NCBI RefSeq assembly: GCF_030272615.1 | Contig: NC_081407.1 | Location: 148,923,744-148,987,743, forward strand | Length of the DNA stretch: 64,000 bases | From: Cryptomeria japonica | Lineage: Eukaryota > Streptophyta > Pinopsida > Cupressales > Cupressaceae | Reading direction: 5' to 3' | Shown here: piece by piece, positions 45,719 through 57,384 of the stretch | Position numbering within the stretch: position 1 is the stretch's first letter | Layout: each line of letters opens with the position of its first letter | Translations under genes and position numbers: made by a program | The notes under the pieces: model-generated | Database searches by the model: none | What the model saw: the letters and a program-made list of their open reading frames with translations, nothing else | What the model was told of the DNA's origin: nothing

Positions 45719-47400
45719 ATGGTAGTTGTTGTTTTCAAGAAGGATATTCTGAGGTTTGATGGAACTAACTATACTATATGGAAGCACAAGATGGAAGTTC
45801 ACTTGAATTGCCTTGGAGAAGATTATTGGAAGATCACAAATAATGCACACATTGTTCCTACGAATGGTCTTATTACTGCAGCTGAGATCAAGGATGTTGA
45901 AAGCAATATAAGAGCTAAAGAAACATTGCTAAGTGCCTTGACTGATGCAAATATGACTAATGTGATGGGATTGCAAATTGCAAATGAGATTTGGGTAAAG
46001 CTTGAAACCTTGTATGAAGGAGATAAACGTGTGAAAGTTGCTAAACTGCAGAGTTTGAAAGGAAAGTATGAGATGTTGAAGATGGGAGAAGATGAAAATA
46101 TTTCATCCTTTATGGCTAAAGTGAATGATCTTGTTCTAAACATCAGATGTGCTGGTGGAATCCTTGAAGAAGATGAGATTGTGTCTAAAGTGCTGATATC
46201 TTTGCCTCATGTTTATAAACATAAAGTTATTATTATTGATGTGATCCAAATCGTGACAACTATGATAAGAGATATGTTGGTTGGTAAGCTTGTTGCTTTT
46301 GAATTGAGCAAACTTGGAGAATCACATGGTAAAACTGAGACTTCATTTAAAGCTAATGTATCCAGGAAGCAGAAGTATGATCCGAGAGAAAGTTCAACTA
46401 GGGTTTCCAGATATGAAAAAGAAATGAGAGAGATGGAAAAACAATAAAGAGAGCTAGAAGAGATTGAAGCACTTATTGCTTGAAGATTGCTTAAGGAGGT
46501 CGATAAGTATGAGGGAAAGTTACCTTTGAAATATTTTTCTTGTAATAATATTGGTCATTTTGTTTCTAGATATCCTGAAAGAGCATAAAAAGTGTCAAAG
46601 TATGATAAGCCTTACAAGCCTAACCAAAAGTATAGATATCAGAAGAAATGCTATTATATTTTTGATGAAGGTGTAACAGATGAGGAGTTTGAGAAAGGGA
46701 ATTTTGAAGATTAATTTGTGTTAATTGCTATCAAGGAAGATGATCTAGTATCTGTTGATTCTACAAGATGTATTGTTGAAGAGAAAGCTTTGGCTGCTAA
46801 GATTGATGAGAAAGATGAATGGGTGATTGAAAGTGGTTGTTCACATCATATGATAGGTGATAAAGGTAAATTTTTTAATATGGAGAAGTAAGATGGCAGT
46901 GTAGTGAGATTTGGAGACATCAAAGCTTGTGTAATCCATGGTAGAGGTTCTATTTCTATTGATGGTAAGCATAATACCGATGGTATTTTATATGTTGAAT
47001 GTTTGAAGCATAATATTTTGAGTGTTGGACAAATGGTTGATAAGGGATATGATTTGCAATTTAAGAATGGGAAATGTAAGATCTTGAATAGCTCTGGTAT
47101 ACATATTGCATCAGGTATTAAGACTAAAGGTAATATCTTTCATCTGAATGCTGGTGAGAAAAGTTGTTTGATTGCTTAGATCTATGAGTCTTGGTTGTGG
47201 TATAGAACGACGTGTCATGTTAATTTTGATTGCATGATTAAGATAAGTTGTCCCCAAGATGTTAGAGATCTGCCTAATATTGTGAAGCCTACTAATCCAG
47301 TATGTAAAGAATGTCAAATGGGAAAGAAAACAAGAATTTCATTCAAGAGAAAAAATTTATACATCTAATGGATTATTAGATCTTGTGCATTAGGATTTGT
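45719..47400 (+). pseudogene. copia element 2 gag and protease region
   Basis: ATG at 45719 opens a gag frame (RFDGTNYTIWKHKMEVHL) that runs to a TAA at 46445. The same frame continues through further stops (46481 and others). In the zinc knuckle (about 46530-46575, YFSCNNIGHFVSRY) both the first and last Cys are Tyr. The protease reads VIESGCSHHM, so the catalytic Asp is Glu (46829-46831). Conserved SVGQMVDKGYDLQFKNGKCK follows. The integrase N-terminal finger begins (CKECQMGKK, about 47299-47330), and the reading is cut near 47400, just at the first catalytic region of integrase. Confidence 0.85.
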
Positions 47401-48017
47401 TTTGGTGATCTGTTGTAGATGTGTTGAGCCGACCTTAAGGTTAAGGTCGATGAATTGTATAAATAGGTGATGTAATCATGTAAGTAGTATGTTTGTGGTT
47501 GTATTCATGATCTAAGAGTATATTGTATGTGCGAACAAGTGAATCTATCATTCGGAAGTGTGGAAGAGTAAAGAAGTGTAGTTGTGTAGATAGTGTGCTT
47601 AACCGGAACTATAATTAGGCATTCAAAGATGCTATTCTTTTAGTTCATGTAATCTGGATTGTTGTCTGATCTCTGTAAGGAAGTGAGCCTTCCCCAGGGT
47701 TTTAGCCCTTCTTGTTTTTAAGCAGTGAGCTCTAGGAAGTATGCCTAAATGCATGTGCATTCCCCATTGTAATATTTACACATACCACTGCAGAGTATCA
47801 TCTTATTGTGGGTAGGTTACCACTATGGTTTTTCTCTTAATTGAGTTTTCCACCTCAAAAATTCATGTGTTATGTGTGTTGTTGATGTGGTGTTTATCTT
47901 TGCTATTACTATTCTTAATCAGATCTGAAGTTGTGGTTAATTTGAATGAGTTTGGTGAAAAATGATTCACCTCCCCCCTCTCATTTTTCCTACATTGTTG
48001 CTACCCTGCTTCTAACA
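47400..48017 (+). repeat. 3' LTR of copia element 2, twice deleted
   Basis: Begins TTTTGGTGATCTGTTG, equal to 44614 onward in the 5' LTR, so its first ~73 bp and its polypurine tract are gone. A second deletion joins the equivalents of 44638 and 45075 at the shared word ATGTG, removing about 437 bp. From there it matches the 5' LTR to the TAACA end at 48017. Confidence 0.85.
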
Positions 48018-48039
48018 GATTCTAGGTTTTTGAAGATCA

Positions 48040-48949
48040 TATAATTTTCAGACAGTCAAATTTTAGTGATCAACATGCTCCTATCATCTTTTTCTCACTC
48101 TCTCTTCCTCACTCTCTTTATCTCCCCTAAACTCTAGACCCATAGATCTCTCTCTATCACTCTTTCTATCTCCACTTTCTACCTCTCTCTAACTCACCTT
48201 CCCTCCTTACCCCCGTATCTTTCCCTCCCTCTCTCCCTCTCTCTTATTCTCTCCCTCTCTTTTTGTTTCTCTCCCCTCTCTCCATTCTCTCAATCACTAA
48301 CTCTCCTTCCTACCCTCTCTTTCTCAATCCCTAGGTCTCTCCTTCCCTTCATCTTTATCTCTCTACCTCTCCCTCCCTATACCATTATCAACCTCTCTCC
48401 CCCCATATCCTTCTCACTCTATCTCCTCCCTAAGCCTCTCACCCTCTCTCCCTAGGCTTTGGGACTTATATCTCTCCCTTCTCTAGTTCTTCACCTCCCT
48501 CTCTACCTCTCTCGTTGCCTCCTTACCCCTCTTTTTCTTTTTGTACACTTATCTTTCTCCCTCACCTTTATATCTATCCCCTCTCTAGGTCTCCAAATCA
48601 CTCTTTATCTGCCTCTCCCTCCCTCCCTCCTTATCCCTTGTTTTCTCATTGTTCTTATCTCTCTCATGTTCTCTCTCCCCCCCCCTCTCTCAATCATCAC
48701 TTATCCCTCCCTTGTATAGGGTGCAGGGAATAAAGAGTATGATATATGGTTTAGGTACAGGGTTGAGGATATAGAGTTTAGGGTTGTGGGTATTGGTATA
48801 GGTTTTGGTGTACAAGATTGATGGTACACGGTTTAAGGTACATAGGATTGAGGGTATTTCCCATATAGATACTCTATCTCTCTCTCTCTCTCTTTGTCTC
48901 TCTCTTTCACCTCTCTCCCTCCCTCTCTATCTCTCCCTTCCTTATTACC

Positions 48950-48988
<39 letters not shown>

Positions 48989-49039
48989 CCCCTACTCTCT
49001 ATGCCCTCTCTCCATTGTCTAGGTCATCACCTCTCCCTC

Positions 49040-49077
<38 letters not shown>

Positions 49078-49127
49078 CTTTTTAGGTTTCTCCCTCCTTC
49101 CCTCTCCACCTCTATATCTCTCCATCT
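48040..49127. repeat. CT-rich higher-order repeat tract, left of copia element 3
   Basis: Almost pure TCTC/CCTC pyrimidine DNA with embedded (AT)n at 48953-48984 and (CT)n at 49042-49075. A 190-bp purine-containing island at about 48702-48890 (CTTGTATAGGGTG, then GATGGTACACGGTTTAAGG) recurs at 57110-57245. The tract is interrupted by the copia element at 49128. All open frames here are compositional. Confidence 0.85.
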
Positions 49128-50430
49128 TGTTCTCATTTTGGGTGAATTGATTATGTGTGACATTAATGTTTTGTCATTGATGTCAACACTAGCTGTTATC
49201 GATAGACAAATTTACATTGGCTGATATAGATGGTTATCAACATACAGGTTACTAGAATAAGATCTAGTGTTACCGGTAGAAGAGATTATTTGTTGGACAC
49301 TTTTGACATGTTTGGATCAGTAAAGTATATTGGATATCATGTGTTATATGCTCCATGAACATGTTTTGGTTAGTTGGTATTGGTTTGGTAATTGGATGTT
49401 ATCATACACTTTGGTAAACTCTTACCGACATTGGTTTATGGCTTTACCGGCAGAGATATCAATGAGGAATCATGACAAGATGCACAATTGGTGTTGGTGT
49501 AGCTTCTTCGAGGATTTCAGGACACTGAAGATGTTCGTTGATCGTGCTTCAATTGCTTGAAGACATTGGTTTGGCATGGTGGACCCATAATAGGTCTAGT
49601 ACCTATCTAGGTTATGGACCGGTATCATGCTAGCATGTACTCTACACGTTACCTGGATGATTTGAGACGTTTTATGATTTTTTTTTAATCTTAAGCCAAC
49701 ATGGAATATCATTGTAATAAGAAATTATGTAATGATATTATTGTAATATCTTTAGGTGGCCAACCTAATTGGTTTAGGCCTTAGGGTTTGTATAAATAAG
49801 AGATAGAAACTCTTTGTAAAGTATCATGGTTTTTGGAAAGGTCATGGTCAAGGAATGTAATGTGCGAATATTGTAATATTATTCAGGCATAAGAGTTGAT
49901 TGATCATTGGTGATTGGATTGGATTTAGAAGAGGATTTAGTCCTCCGACATTGAGCTTAACCGAGACTGTAATCAAGCATAGTAGATGCTATTTCTAGCA
50001 ATTCACTCTATTGGATTGTTGTCCATTTATCTTGAGAAGGTTGTAGCCTCTTTGTAGTCAGTGAGACTCTTTTTATAATGAGTAGTACGCTCTAGGCAGT
50101 GTGCCTTCCTGCAAGTGCAGGTCCCTCATTGTAACACATACTTTTTGCAAAAGTATCATCTGACTGTGGGTAGGCTTCCCATCATGGTTTTTCCCTTTCT
50201 AGGGTTTCCACGTACAAATCATGGTGTTATGTGGTATGGTTACTTTACATTGATCATCTGGTTAATTGTTAAGTTGTATTGTTTATCGGTATTTGTTTCT
50301 ACCGACATTTGTTTGTGCTTTACCGATACTTGATTTGTTTAAGGTTATATTGTGGATTAAAAGTTATAATCTGTTAATAAATGATTCACCCCCCCCTGCC
50401 CTCCTCAGTTGTTCATCGGTTATCCTAACT
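49128..50430 (+). repeat. 5' LTR of copia element 3
   Basis: 1303 bp. It begins TGTTCTCATTTTGGG where the 3' LTR has TGTTAACATTTTGGG, and ends CCTAACT where the 3' LTR ends CCTAACA, so the canonical CA end is mutated. A TATAAATAAG promoter-like box lies near 49791. Confidence 0.92.
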
Positions 50431-50431
50431 A

Positions 50432-50444
50432 TTGGTATCAGACC
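50432..50444 (+). promoter_or_regulatory. Primer binding site of copia element 3
   Basis: TTGGTATCAGACC one base after the 5' LTR, an initiator-Met-type PBS with one mismatch to the common TGGTATCAGAGC. Confidence 0.85.
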
Positions 50445-50488
50445 TTTGGTCCTCTTTTGCAGAAGCTTAACCACTTGAGGTAGATCCT

Positions 50489-51844
50489 ATGGTAGCTAAC
50501 ACTTCCAATCCACCGACAGCTATTTGCAGAAGAGAAATCCCTAAGCTTGATGGAACAAATTATGGGATATGGAAAATTCAAATGGAGACTCATCTTAGAT
50601 GTCTTGGCAAGGATATTTGGGAGATCACTAAGAAAGGATACACACCTTATGATCCGACATTTGGCAATCCTGCTCCTATAGACCTAGACAAGAATATTGA
50701 AAATGATTGCAGAGCTAGAGAAGCCCTCTTGTGTGCACTTACTAATCAACAGATCATGGAATTAATTGATAAATCATTAACTAATGTTATATGGGACAAA
50801 TTGCAAACTTTGAATGAAGGTGACCCTACTATAAAAATTGCTAAACTTGATGGTTACCGAGTAAGGTATGAAAACTTGAAAATGAAAGAAAATGAAAGAA
50901 TTGTTGTGTTTATGGAAAGAGTAAATGAGATTGTTATGGGAATTCAATGTTGTGGAGGATTTCTAAGTGAATATGAAATAGTTTCCAAAGTCTTGAGAGA
51001 CCTTCCACTGGCTTACAAGATGAAGGCAACTGCAATTAATGAGCTAAGAACAATGACAAACACTTCAGTCAATAGAGACATTCTGATTGGGAAATTATCT
51101 GCTTTTGAGCTTGAAGAATTTGGATCTTCTGGAGTTGTAAAGTCTGAACCTGCTTTTCATGCATCATCATCAACATCTACTGGCAAAAGTGATTGGAGAG
51201 CCCTATATACAAAAGAACTGGAAGACATGAGGAAAGAAGATGAAGAGTTTGAGAAACTTGAAGCCTTATTCGCTAAAAGAGTACCTAAAGGTCCAACTGA
51301 AAGTAAGTATGAAGGAAAAGCACCTTTTAAATGTTTCTCATGTAATAAGATTGGTCATTTTGCATCTAGATGTCCTGAAAGGAATGCAAGGTTTGAGGAA
51401 AGAGTCAAGAAAACTTTCAAGTCTAACTTGAACAGATATATATTCAAGAAAAACAAACAATGCTACATATCAGATGAGGAAGGAGTAAATGATGACTCTG
51501 GAGATGAACCAACAAAAGACTCTAGTAGTGGATCTAGCAATGGAAAGGAATGGGTGTTCTATGCTTTGAAGGAAGATGAACTAGAACTGGCTATCAAAAA
51601 TGAAGAGAAGGCCCTGGCAGCAAAAGTTGAAGATAAGAATGAATGGGTAATTGATAGTGGATGCTCACATCATATGACTGGAGATAAAAGAAAATTTCTA
51701 TCCCTACAAGAATACAATGGTGGTCGAGTCAGATTTGGAGATGAAAAAGCATGTATGATCAAAGGCAGAGGTATTATTTCTTTGGATGGCAAGCATAACA
51801 CTGATAATGTCTATTATGTAGAAGGTTTAAGGTATAATCTTTAA
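50489..51844 (+). CDS. copia element 3 gag-protease, longest open part
   Basis: A 451-codon frame from ATG 50489. It holds the gag N-terminus (IPKLDGTNYGIWKIQMETHL), a capsid-like region, a Lys/Glu-rich stretch, a complete CX2CX4HX4C knuckle (CFSCNKIGHFASRC, 51332-51373) and an acidic linker. The protease follows, with WVIDSGCSHHMTG (Asp at 51653-51655). A TAA at 51842-51844 cuts the frame at LRYNL, where the family continues. This is the best-preserved coding segment in the window. A truncated gag plus partial protease could still be made if transcribed. Confidence 0.9.
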   Translation: MVANTSNPPTAICRREIPKLDGTNYGIWKIQMETHLRCLGKDIWEITKKGYTPYDPTFGNPAPIDLDKNIENDCRAREALLCALTNQQIMELIDKSLTNVIWDKLQTLNEGDPTIKIAKLDGYRVRYENLKMKENERIVVFMERVNEIVMGIQCCGGFLSEYEIVSKVLRDLPLAYKMKATAINELRTMTNTSVNRDILIGKLSAFELEEFGSSGVVKSEPAFHASSSTSTGKSDWRALYTKELEDMRKEDEEFEKLEALFAKRVPKGPTESKYEGKAPFKCFSCNKIGHFASRCPERNARFEERVKKTFKSNLNRYIFKKNKQCYISDEEGVNDDSGDEPTKDSSSGSSNGKEWVFYALKEDELELAIKNEEKALAAKVEDKNEWVIDSGCSHHMTGDKRKFLSLQEYNGGRVRFGDEKACMIKGRGIISLDGKHNTDNVYYVEGLRYNL

Positions 51845-54694
51845 AGTGTTGGTCAGTTAGTTGATAAGGGTTTTCAACTTCAGTTTAAGGATAGAAAATG
51901 CAAAATCATTAACAAAACTAGTTTGGAGATTGCAACCGGTATTCAAATAGGAAGTAACGTCTTTCACTTGAACACTGGTAATAAGACATGTTTGATTGCT
52001 CATATTGATGGGAGTTATCTATAGCATAAGAGGTTGTGTCATGCTACTTTTTGATTGTATTGTTAAGATCGGTTCAACTAAGGCAGTTAGAGATATACCT
52101 AAGATTATGAAGCCTCATAATCTGGTATGTAAGGAATGCCAATTGGGTAAGCAAGTCAGAAGTTCTTTTAAAAGAATACATGATAAATCTAATGATGTAC
52201 ATGATTTGATTCACATTGACTTATGTGGTCCAATAAGGACTAGAAGCTTTCAAGGTGATAGGTATTTCATGCTGATTATTGATGACTATTCTAGAATGAT
52301 GTGGGTGACTTTTCTGAGGGAGAAGTCTGAAGATTTTGAGAAATTCAAGATCTTTAAAGCAAAGGTTGAAACGGAAACTGGATTGAAAATTAAATGTCTA
52401 AGATCAGATCATGGTGGTGAGTTCACTTCTCATGAATTTAACAGTTATTGTGAGACAAATGGAATCAGGAGACAACTATCTGCACCTAGGACTCCTCAGC
52501 AAAATGGAGTAGTTGAAAGAAAGAACATAACTATTTTAGATGCAGCTAGATCTATGATAATGGAAGCCAAATTGCCTCATATCTACTAGAGAGAAGCAGT
52601 GAGTACAACAGTCTACACACTGAACATAGTTCATATCAAAGGTGAAACCGGTAAGACCCTTTATGAACTATGGTTTGGATATACACCTATTGTTAAGTAT
52701 TTCAGAATTTTTGGAAGTAAATATTATATCAAAAGAGATGATTCAATTGGAAAGTTTGATCCTAGATGTGATGAAGGGATATTTCTTGGTTATTCAATTC
52801 AGAGCAAAGCATATAGATGTTATAACAAAAGATTGCAGAAAATTGTGGAAAGTGCTAATGTGAAAGTGGATGAACAGTACATAAATCATTCTATATCATA
52901 TGACAGGGAACTGACAGTGGAAATGATCATGACTGAACTAGCAATGCCTCAACCGGTATAGAAAGCTGAAACAGTTACACTGACACAGTCTGAACATTCA
53001 ACTGTGACTAATGATCAGAGTGGTGAACCTGAAGTTCAAAAGACTCCAAGGTATGTAAGATTAAATCATTCTGAAGATCAAATTATTGGAGATAGAAACA
53101 AGGGAGTAATGACAAGGAGAAAACTAGAAAATGAGGAGGTATGTCCTATTTCTCAAGTTGAACTGACAACTGTTATTGAAGCTTGTAAGGATAAACATTG
53201 GTTAAAGGATATGGAAGATGAATTAGATCAAATAGAGAAGAATGAGACTTGGTCTTTAGTCTCTCGACCTAAAAATAAGAATGTTATTGGAACTAAATGG
53301 GTTTTTAGAAATAAATTGAATGAGAATGGTCAAGTTATAAGGAACAAGGCTAGATTGGTTTGTAAAGGATATTCTCAAATGGAAGGAATTGATTATGGTG
53401 AGACATTTGCACTTGTTGCTAGAATTGAAGCTATTAGACCATTTCTTGCCTATGCAGCTTATAAGAACTATAAGGTTTATCGAATGGATGTCAAATGTGC
53501 ATTTTTGAAAGGTGAGCTTGAGGAAGAAGTTTACATTGAGCAACCTGATGGATTTACACTGACATATGACAAAGACATGGTTTGTAGATTGAAGAAAGCT
53601 TTATATGGTTTGAAACAGGCTCCTAGAGCTTGGTATGCAAGGTTGGATAAATATCTTTTGAAGCTTGGTTTTACTAAAGGCGGTGCTGATAGTAATCTAT
53701 TTTATAAGATCACTGATAATGATATTCTGATTATTGAAGTTTTTGTTGATGATATCATTTTTGGAGGAGAAGATAAATTGTGCATGGAATTTGCTAACAA
53801 CATGAAAAATGAATTTGAAATGTTCATGATTGGTGAGATGAAATTTTTCTTAGGCTTGCATATTACTCAAACTGACAAAGGCATTTTATTTGTCAAACTA
53901 AGTATCTGAGGGAATTGTTGAAAAAGTTTGGTATGGAGAATTCCAAACCGGTAAGTTCTCTTATGGCTACAAGTGATAAATTATCTATCAAGGATACTTC
54001 TTTACCAGTAAATCCGACAAGGTATAAATCTATGATTGGTGGTCTGTTATATCTAACTCAGACTAGACCTAGTATTATGAATGCAGTAAGTATTGTTTCA
54101 AGATATCAAAGTAATCCTAAAGAAAATCATGAATGTGCAGTAAAGAGGATATTCCGGTATTTGCAAGAAACAACAGAATATGGTTTATGGTATTCTAGAA
54201 ATGATGATTTCACTCTATATGCATATACTGACTCAGATTGGGTAGGTGATACTGATGACAGGAAAAGCACTTCTGGTGGAGCTTTCTTTCTTGGAAAGAA
54301 ACCGATTTCATGGATAAGAAAAAAACACTCATGCATTTCTTTATCTACTGCAGAAGCTGAGTATGTTGCAACAACAACTAATTGCACTCAAGTTTTGTGG
54401 ATGAAGCAAATGTTGAAGGATATCAAGATAGACTGTAGTGAATCGGTAGTTATCTATTGTGATAACTTTGCAGCTATTGACATGTTCAAGAATCCAATAT
54501 TTCACTCTAAGACTAAGCATATTTCAATAAAGTATAACTTTCTGAAGGACAAGGTAGAAGCAAAGGAAGTCAAATTGGTTTATGTGAACACTAAAGAACA
54601 AATTGCAAACATATTTACTAAACCATTGTCTAAGGAATCATTTGAATACTTGAGAGACAAGTTAGGGGTTTCTGCCCCTGTGACAGAGACTTGA
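51845..54694 (+). pseudogene. copia element 3 pol (integrase, RT, RNase H)
   Basis: Reading continues after the TAA with SVGQLVDKGFQLQFKD, meets TAG at 52022-52024, and shifts frame by one base in a T-run at about 52047-52052. Integrase has Asp at 52218 and 52407 and Glu at 52515 (D-D35-E), with PQQNGVVERKN intact. TAGs follow at 52587 and 52959. RT (53004-53890) has [20 protein letters not shown] and FVDD at 53742-53753. A frameshift at about 53885-53900 leads into RNase H (YTDSDWVGDTDDRKSTSGGA, LSTAEAEYVA), which ends with a stop at 54692. All catalytic residues I could check are present. Confidence 0.95.
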
Positions 54695-54773
54695 TTGATG
54701 AAGTTTGTCATCAGTCTGACATGTATTGTCAGAAACATTATTCTTTTCGGGACTGATGAGTGGTGCTACTACT

Positions 54774-55060
54774 CAGGGGGAGTAGTCAGCTTTGAGATTC
54801 AAAGGTTTATATCATTGTTTTGATATTTTTGTCAGGTTTTTGGCATTGATGTCAAAGGGGGAGAGATATTGATGTGAAAATGAAAGAAAAGTTGTATACA
54901 TTGGGGAGAGAGATTTGTTCAAAGCCTTACAGAGATATCATTCACAGGGGGAGATCTATTGATTGTTGGTTGTCTTCCACAGGGGGAGACTTGTTTGGCA
55001 TTTCTTGGTACTTAGATGTTTTTCACATCTAATGTTGCCATCAATGCCAAAGGGGGAGAT
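54774..55060 (+). promoter_or_regulatory. Five reiterated polypurine tracts
   Basis: AGGGGGAG cores occur at about 54775, 54856, 54946, 54981 and 55051, the last one (AAAGGGGGAGAT, 55049-55060) abutting the 3' LTR. Two share a longer context (GTCAAAGGGGGAGA and GCCAAAGGGGGAGA after a CATTGATG/CATCAATG word). Only the last should prime; the upstream copies are a known Sirevirus feature whose role is not settled. Confidence 0.9.
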
Positions 55061-56337
55061 TGTTAACATTTTGGGTGAATTGATTATGTGTGGCATTGAT
55101 GTTTTGTCATTGATGTCAACACCAGCTATTACCGATAGACAGATTTACATTGGCCGATATGGATGGTTACCGGTAGATAGGTTACAGGTATAAGATCTAG
55201 TGTTACTGACATAAGAGATTATTTGTTGGACACTTCCGACATGTTTGGATCAGTAAAGTATATTGGATTCCATGTGTTATATGCTCCATGAACATGTTTT
55301 GGTCAGTTGGTATTGGCTTGGTAATTGGATGTTATCATACACTCTAGTAAACGCTTACTAGCACTGGTTTATGGCTTTACCGATAGAGCTTTCAATGAGG
55401 AATCATGGCGGGATGCACAATTGGTGTTGGTGCAGCTTCTTCGAGGATTTCAGGATACTGAAGATCTTCATTGATCGTGCTTCAATTGCTTGAAGACATT
55501 GCTTTGGCATGGTGGACCCAGAATAGGTCTGATACCTATCTAGGTTAATGATTGGTATCATGCTAGCGTGTACTCTACACGTTACCTGGATGATTCAAGA
55601 TGTTTTATGATTTTGTTTTGATCTTAAGTCGACATGGCATATCATTGTAATAAGAAATTATGTAAAGATATTATTGTAATATCTTTAGGTGGCCAACCTA
55701 ATTGGTTTAGGCCTTAGGGTTTGTATAAATAAGAGGTAGAAACTCTTTGTAAAGTATCGTGGTCAAGGAATGTAATGTGCGAATATTGTAATATCATTCA
55801 GGCATAAGAGTTGATTGATCATTGGTGATCGGATTGGATTCAAAAGAGGATTTAGTCCTTCGACATTGAGCTTAATCGGGACTGTAATTAGACATAGTAG
55901 ATGTTATTTCCAACAGTTCAATCGATTGGATTCTTGTCCATTTATCTTGAGAAGGTTTTAACCTCTCTTTAGTTAGTGAGACTCTTTTTGTAATGAGCAG
56001 TACGCTCTAGGCAGTGTGCCTTCCTGCAAGTGCAAGCCCCTCATTGTAACACATACTTTTTGCAGAAGTATCATCTGACTGTGGGTAGGCTTCCCACCGT
56101 GGTTTTTCCCTTTCCGGGTGTTACACGACAAATCATGGTGTTATGTGGTATGGTTGCTTTGCATTGATTATCTGGTTAATTGTTAAGTTGTATTGTTTAC
56201 CGGTATCTGTTTCTATCGGCATCTGTTTGTGCTTTACCGGTACTTGATTTGTTTAAGGTTATATTGTGAAATAAAAGTTATAATCTGTTAAAAACTGATT
56301 CACCCCCCCTCTCAGTTGTTCACTAGTTATCCTAACA
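55061..56337 (+). repeat. 3' LTR of copia element 3
   Basis: 1277 bp, TGTTAACATT...CCTAACA, canonical at both ends. It is collinear with the 5' LTR, with scattered substitutions and a deletion of about 13 bp near 55758 (a TTTTTGGAAAGGTC-like stretch is missing). Confidence 0.93.
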
Positions 56338-56588
56338 CATCCATGCCTTAATAGGCACCTCTCTCTCTATTCCCCTCTATCCATCTCTTCCCCCTCTCTC
56401 CCATCTAGGTATCTAGCCTCTCTCTCTCACCCTCTAGGCATCTCACCTCTCTATCTATCCCCTCTCTAGTTCTCTCCCTTCCTCTCCACCTCTCTCTCTC
56501 GATCGCCCCTCACCCATTTTTATTTATGAACTCTCTCCTTCACTTCTCTCTCTCCTCACCTCTTTATCTCTCATAAACTCTAGACTTA

Positions 56589-56648
<60 letters not shown>

Positions 56649-56727
56649 CCCCCCTTCATCTCTCTTCTCCTCTTATTATTTCTCTCCACTCTCTCTTTGT
56701 TCTTGTGATCGCTACCTCTCCCTCCCA

Positions 56728-56766
<39 letters not shown>

Positions 56767-57229
56767 ACATCCCTATGTCTCTCCTTCCCTCCATCTTTAC
56801 CTCTCTACCTCTCCCTCTTTGTCTCATTACACACCTCTTTCTCCTCCTCTATCTCCCTCACCTCTATCTCTCCACCCTAGGCCTCTCACCTCTCTCTTCC
56901 TAGGCTATAGATCTCTCACTTGTATATCTCTCTCCTCTCTAATTATTTCATCTTTGCCTTGTTACCCCTCTTTCTCTCTTTGTGAACTTATCTCTCTTAT
57001 TTTTTTGTCTCTCTCCCTTGCCTATTTACACCCTCTCTCCTTAGCTCTCTCTTTCTCTTTATTCTTTCCTCTCTACTCTTCTCTCTCCCTCCTCTCTCTA
57101 GGTCATCACCTCTCCCTCCCTTGTATAGGATTTAAATAATAGGTTGTAGGATAGAAGGCTTAGGGTATAGGGTACAAGACTGATGGTACACAGTTTATGG
57201 TACATAGGGTTGAGGGTACTGGTCATATT

Positions 57230-57274
<45 letters not shown>

Positions 57275-57384
57275 CTCTCCTTCCCTTCCTCTCTCCTTAT
57301 CCATCTCTCATCCCTACTTACCCTCATATCTATCTCCCTACCCCACTCTCTCTTATTATCTCTCCCTCTCTTATTCAACATAGG
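56338..57384. repeat. CT-rich higher-order repeat tract, right of copia element 3
   Basis: Continuation of the 48040-49127 tract. It holds (CT)n at 56592-56646, C-runs near 56648 and 56731, and (CT)n at 57233-57271. The island at 57110-57245 repeats that at 48702-48890. With the copia element removed, the two islands are about 1.2 kb apart, a likely higher-order period. The tract meets duplication copy B at 57385. Confidence 0.85.

Larger units (their letters stand above)
44541..48017 (+). mobile_element. copia element 2, internally deleted
   Basis: 5' LTR 44541-45662 (TGTTGGAATG...CTTCTAACA), PBS at 45664, gag and protease region to about 47400, then a shortened 3' LTR (47400-48017). Integrase core, RT and RNase H are missing. 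The 5-bp flanks are GAGTT and GATTC, so no clear target duplication; the two ends may not come from one insertion. Gag text and LTR words are related to the element at 49128, so both belong to one broad family. Confidence 0.9.
49128..56337 (+). mobile_element. copia element 3, full length, Sirevirus-like
   Basis: 7.2 kb with LTRs 49128-50430 and 55061-56337, a PBS at 50432 and a polypurine tract at 55049-55060. The flanks are CATCT (49123-49127) and CATCC (56338-56342), a 5-bp duplication with one change. The internal order is gag, protease, integrase, RT, RNase H. After RNase H come about 370 bp with five reiterated AGGGGGAG tracts, a trait described for Sireviruses. The lineage is inferred from that and from the RNase H wording. 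Coding is broken by four stops and two frameshifts. Confidence 0.95.

Noticed and set aside
44541-48017. Target-site duplication for copia element 2
   Set aside because: Flanks GAGTT and GATTC agree at three of five bases only, which is not convincing.
48770-48800. Interstitial telomere repeat
   Set aside because: Only one TTTAGGG-like word within irregular G-rich text, not an array.
48459-49224. Open frames of 72-139 codons in the CT tract
   Set aside because: Ser/Leu/Pro-only translations of pyrimidine repeats, open in several frames at once.
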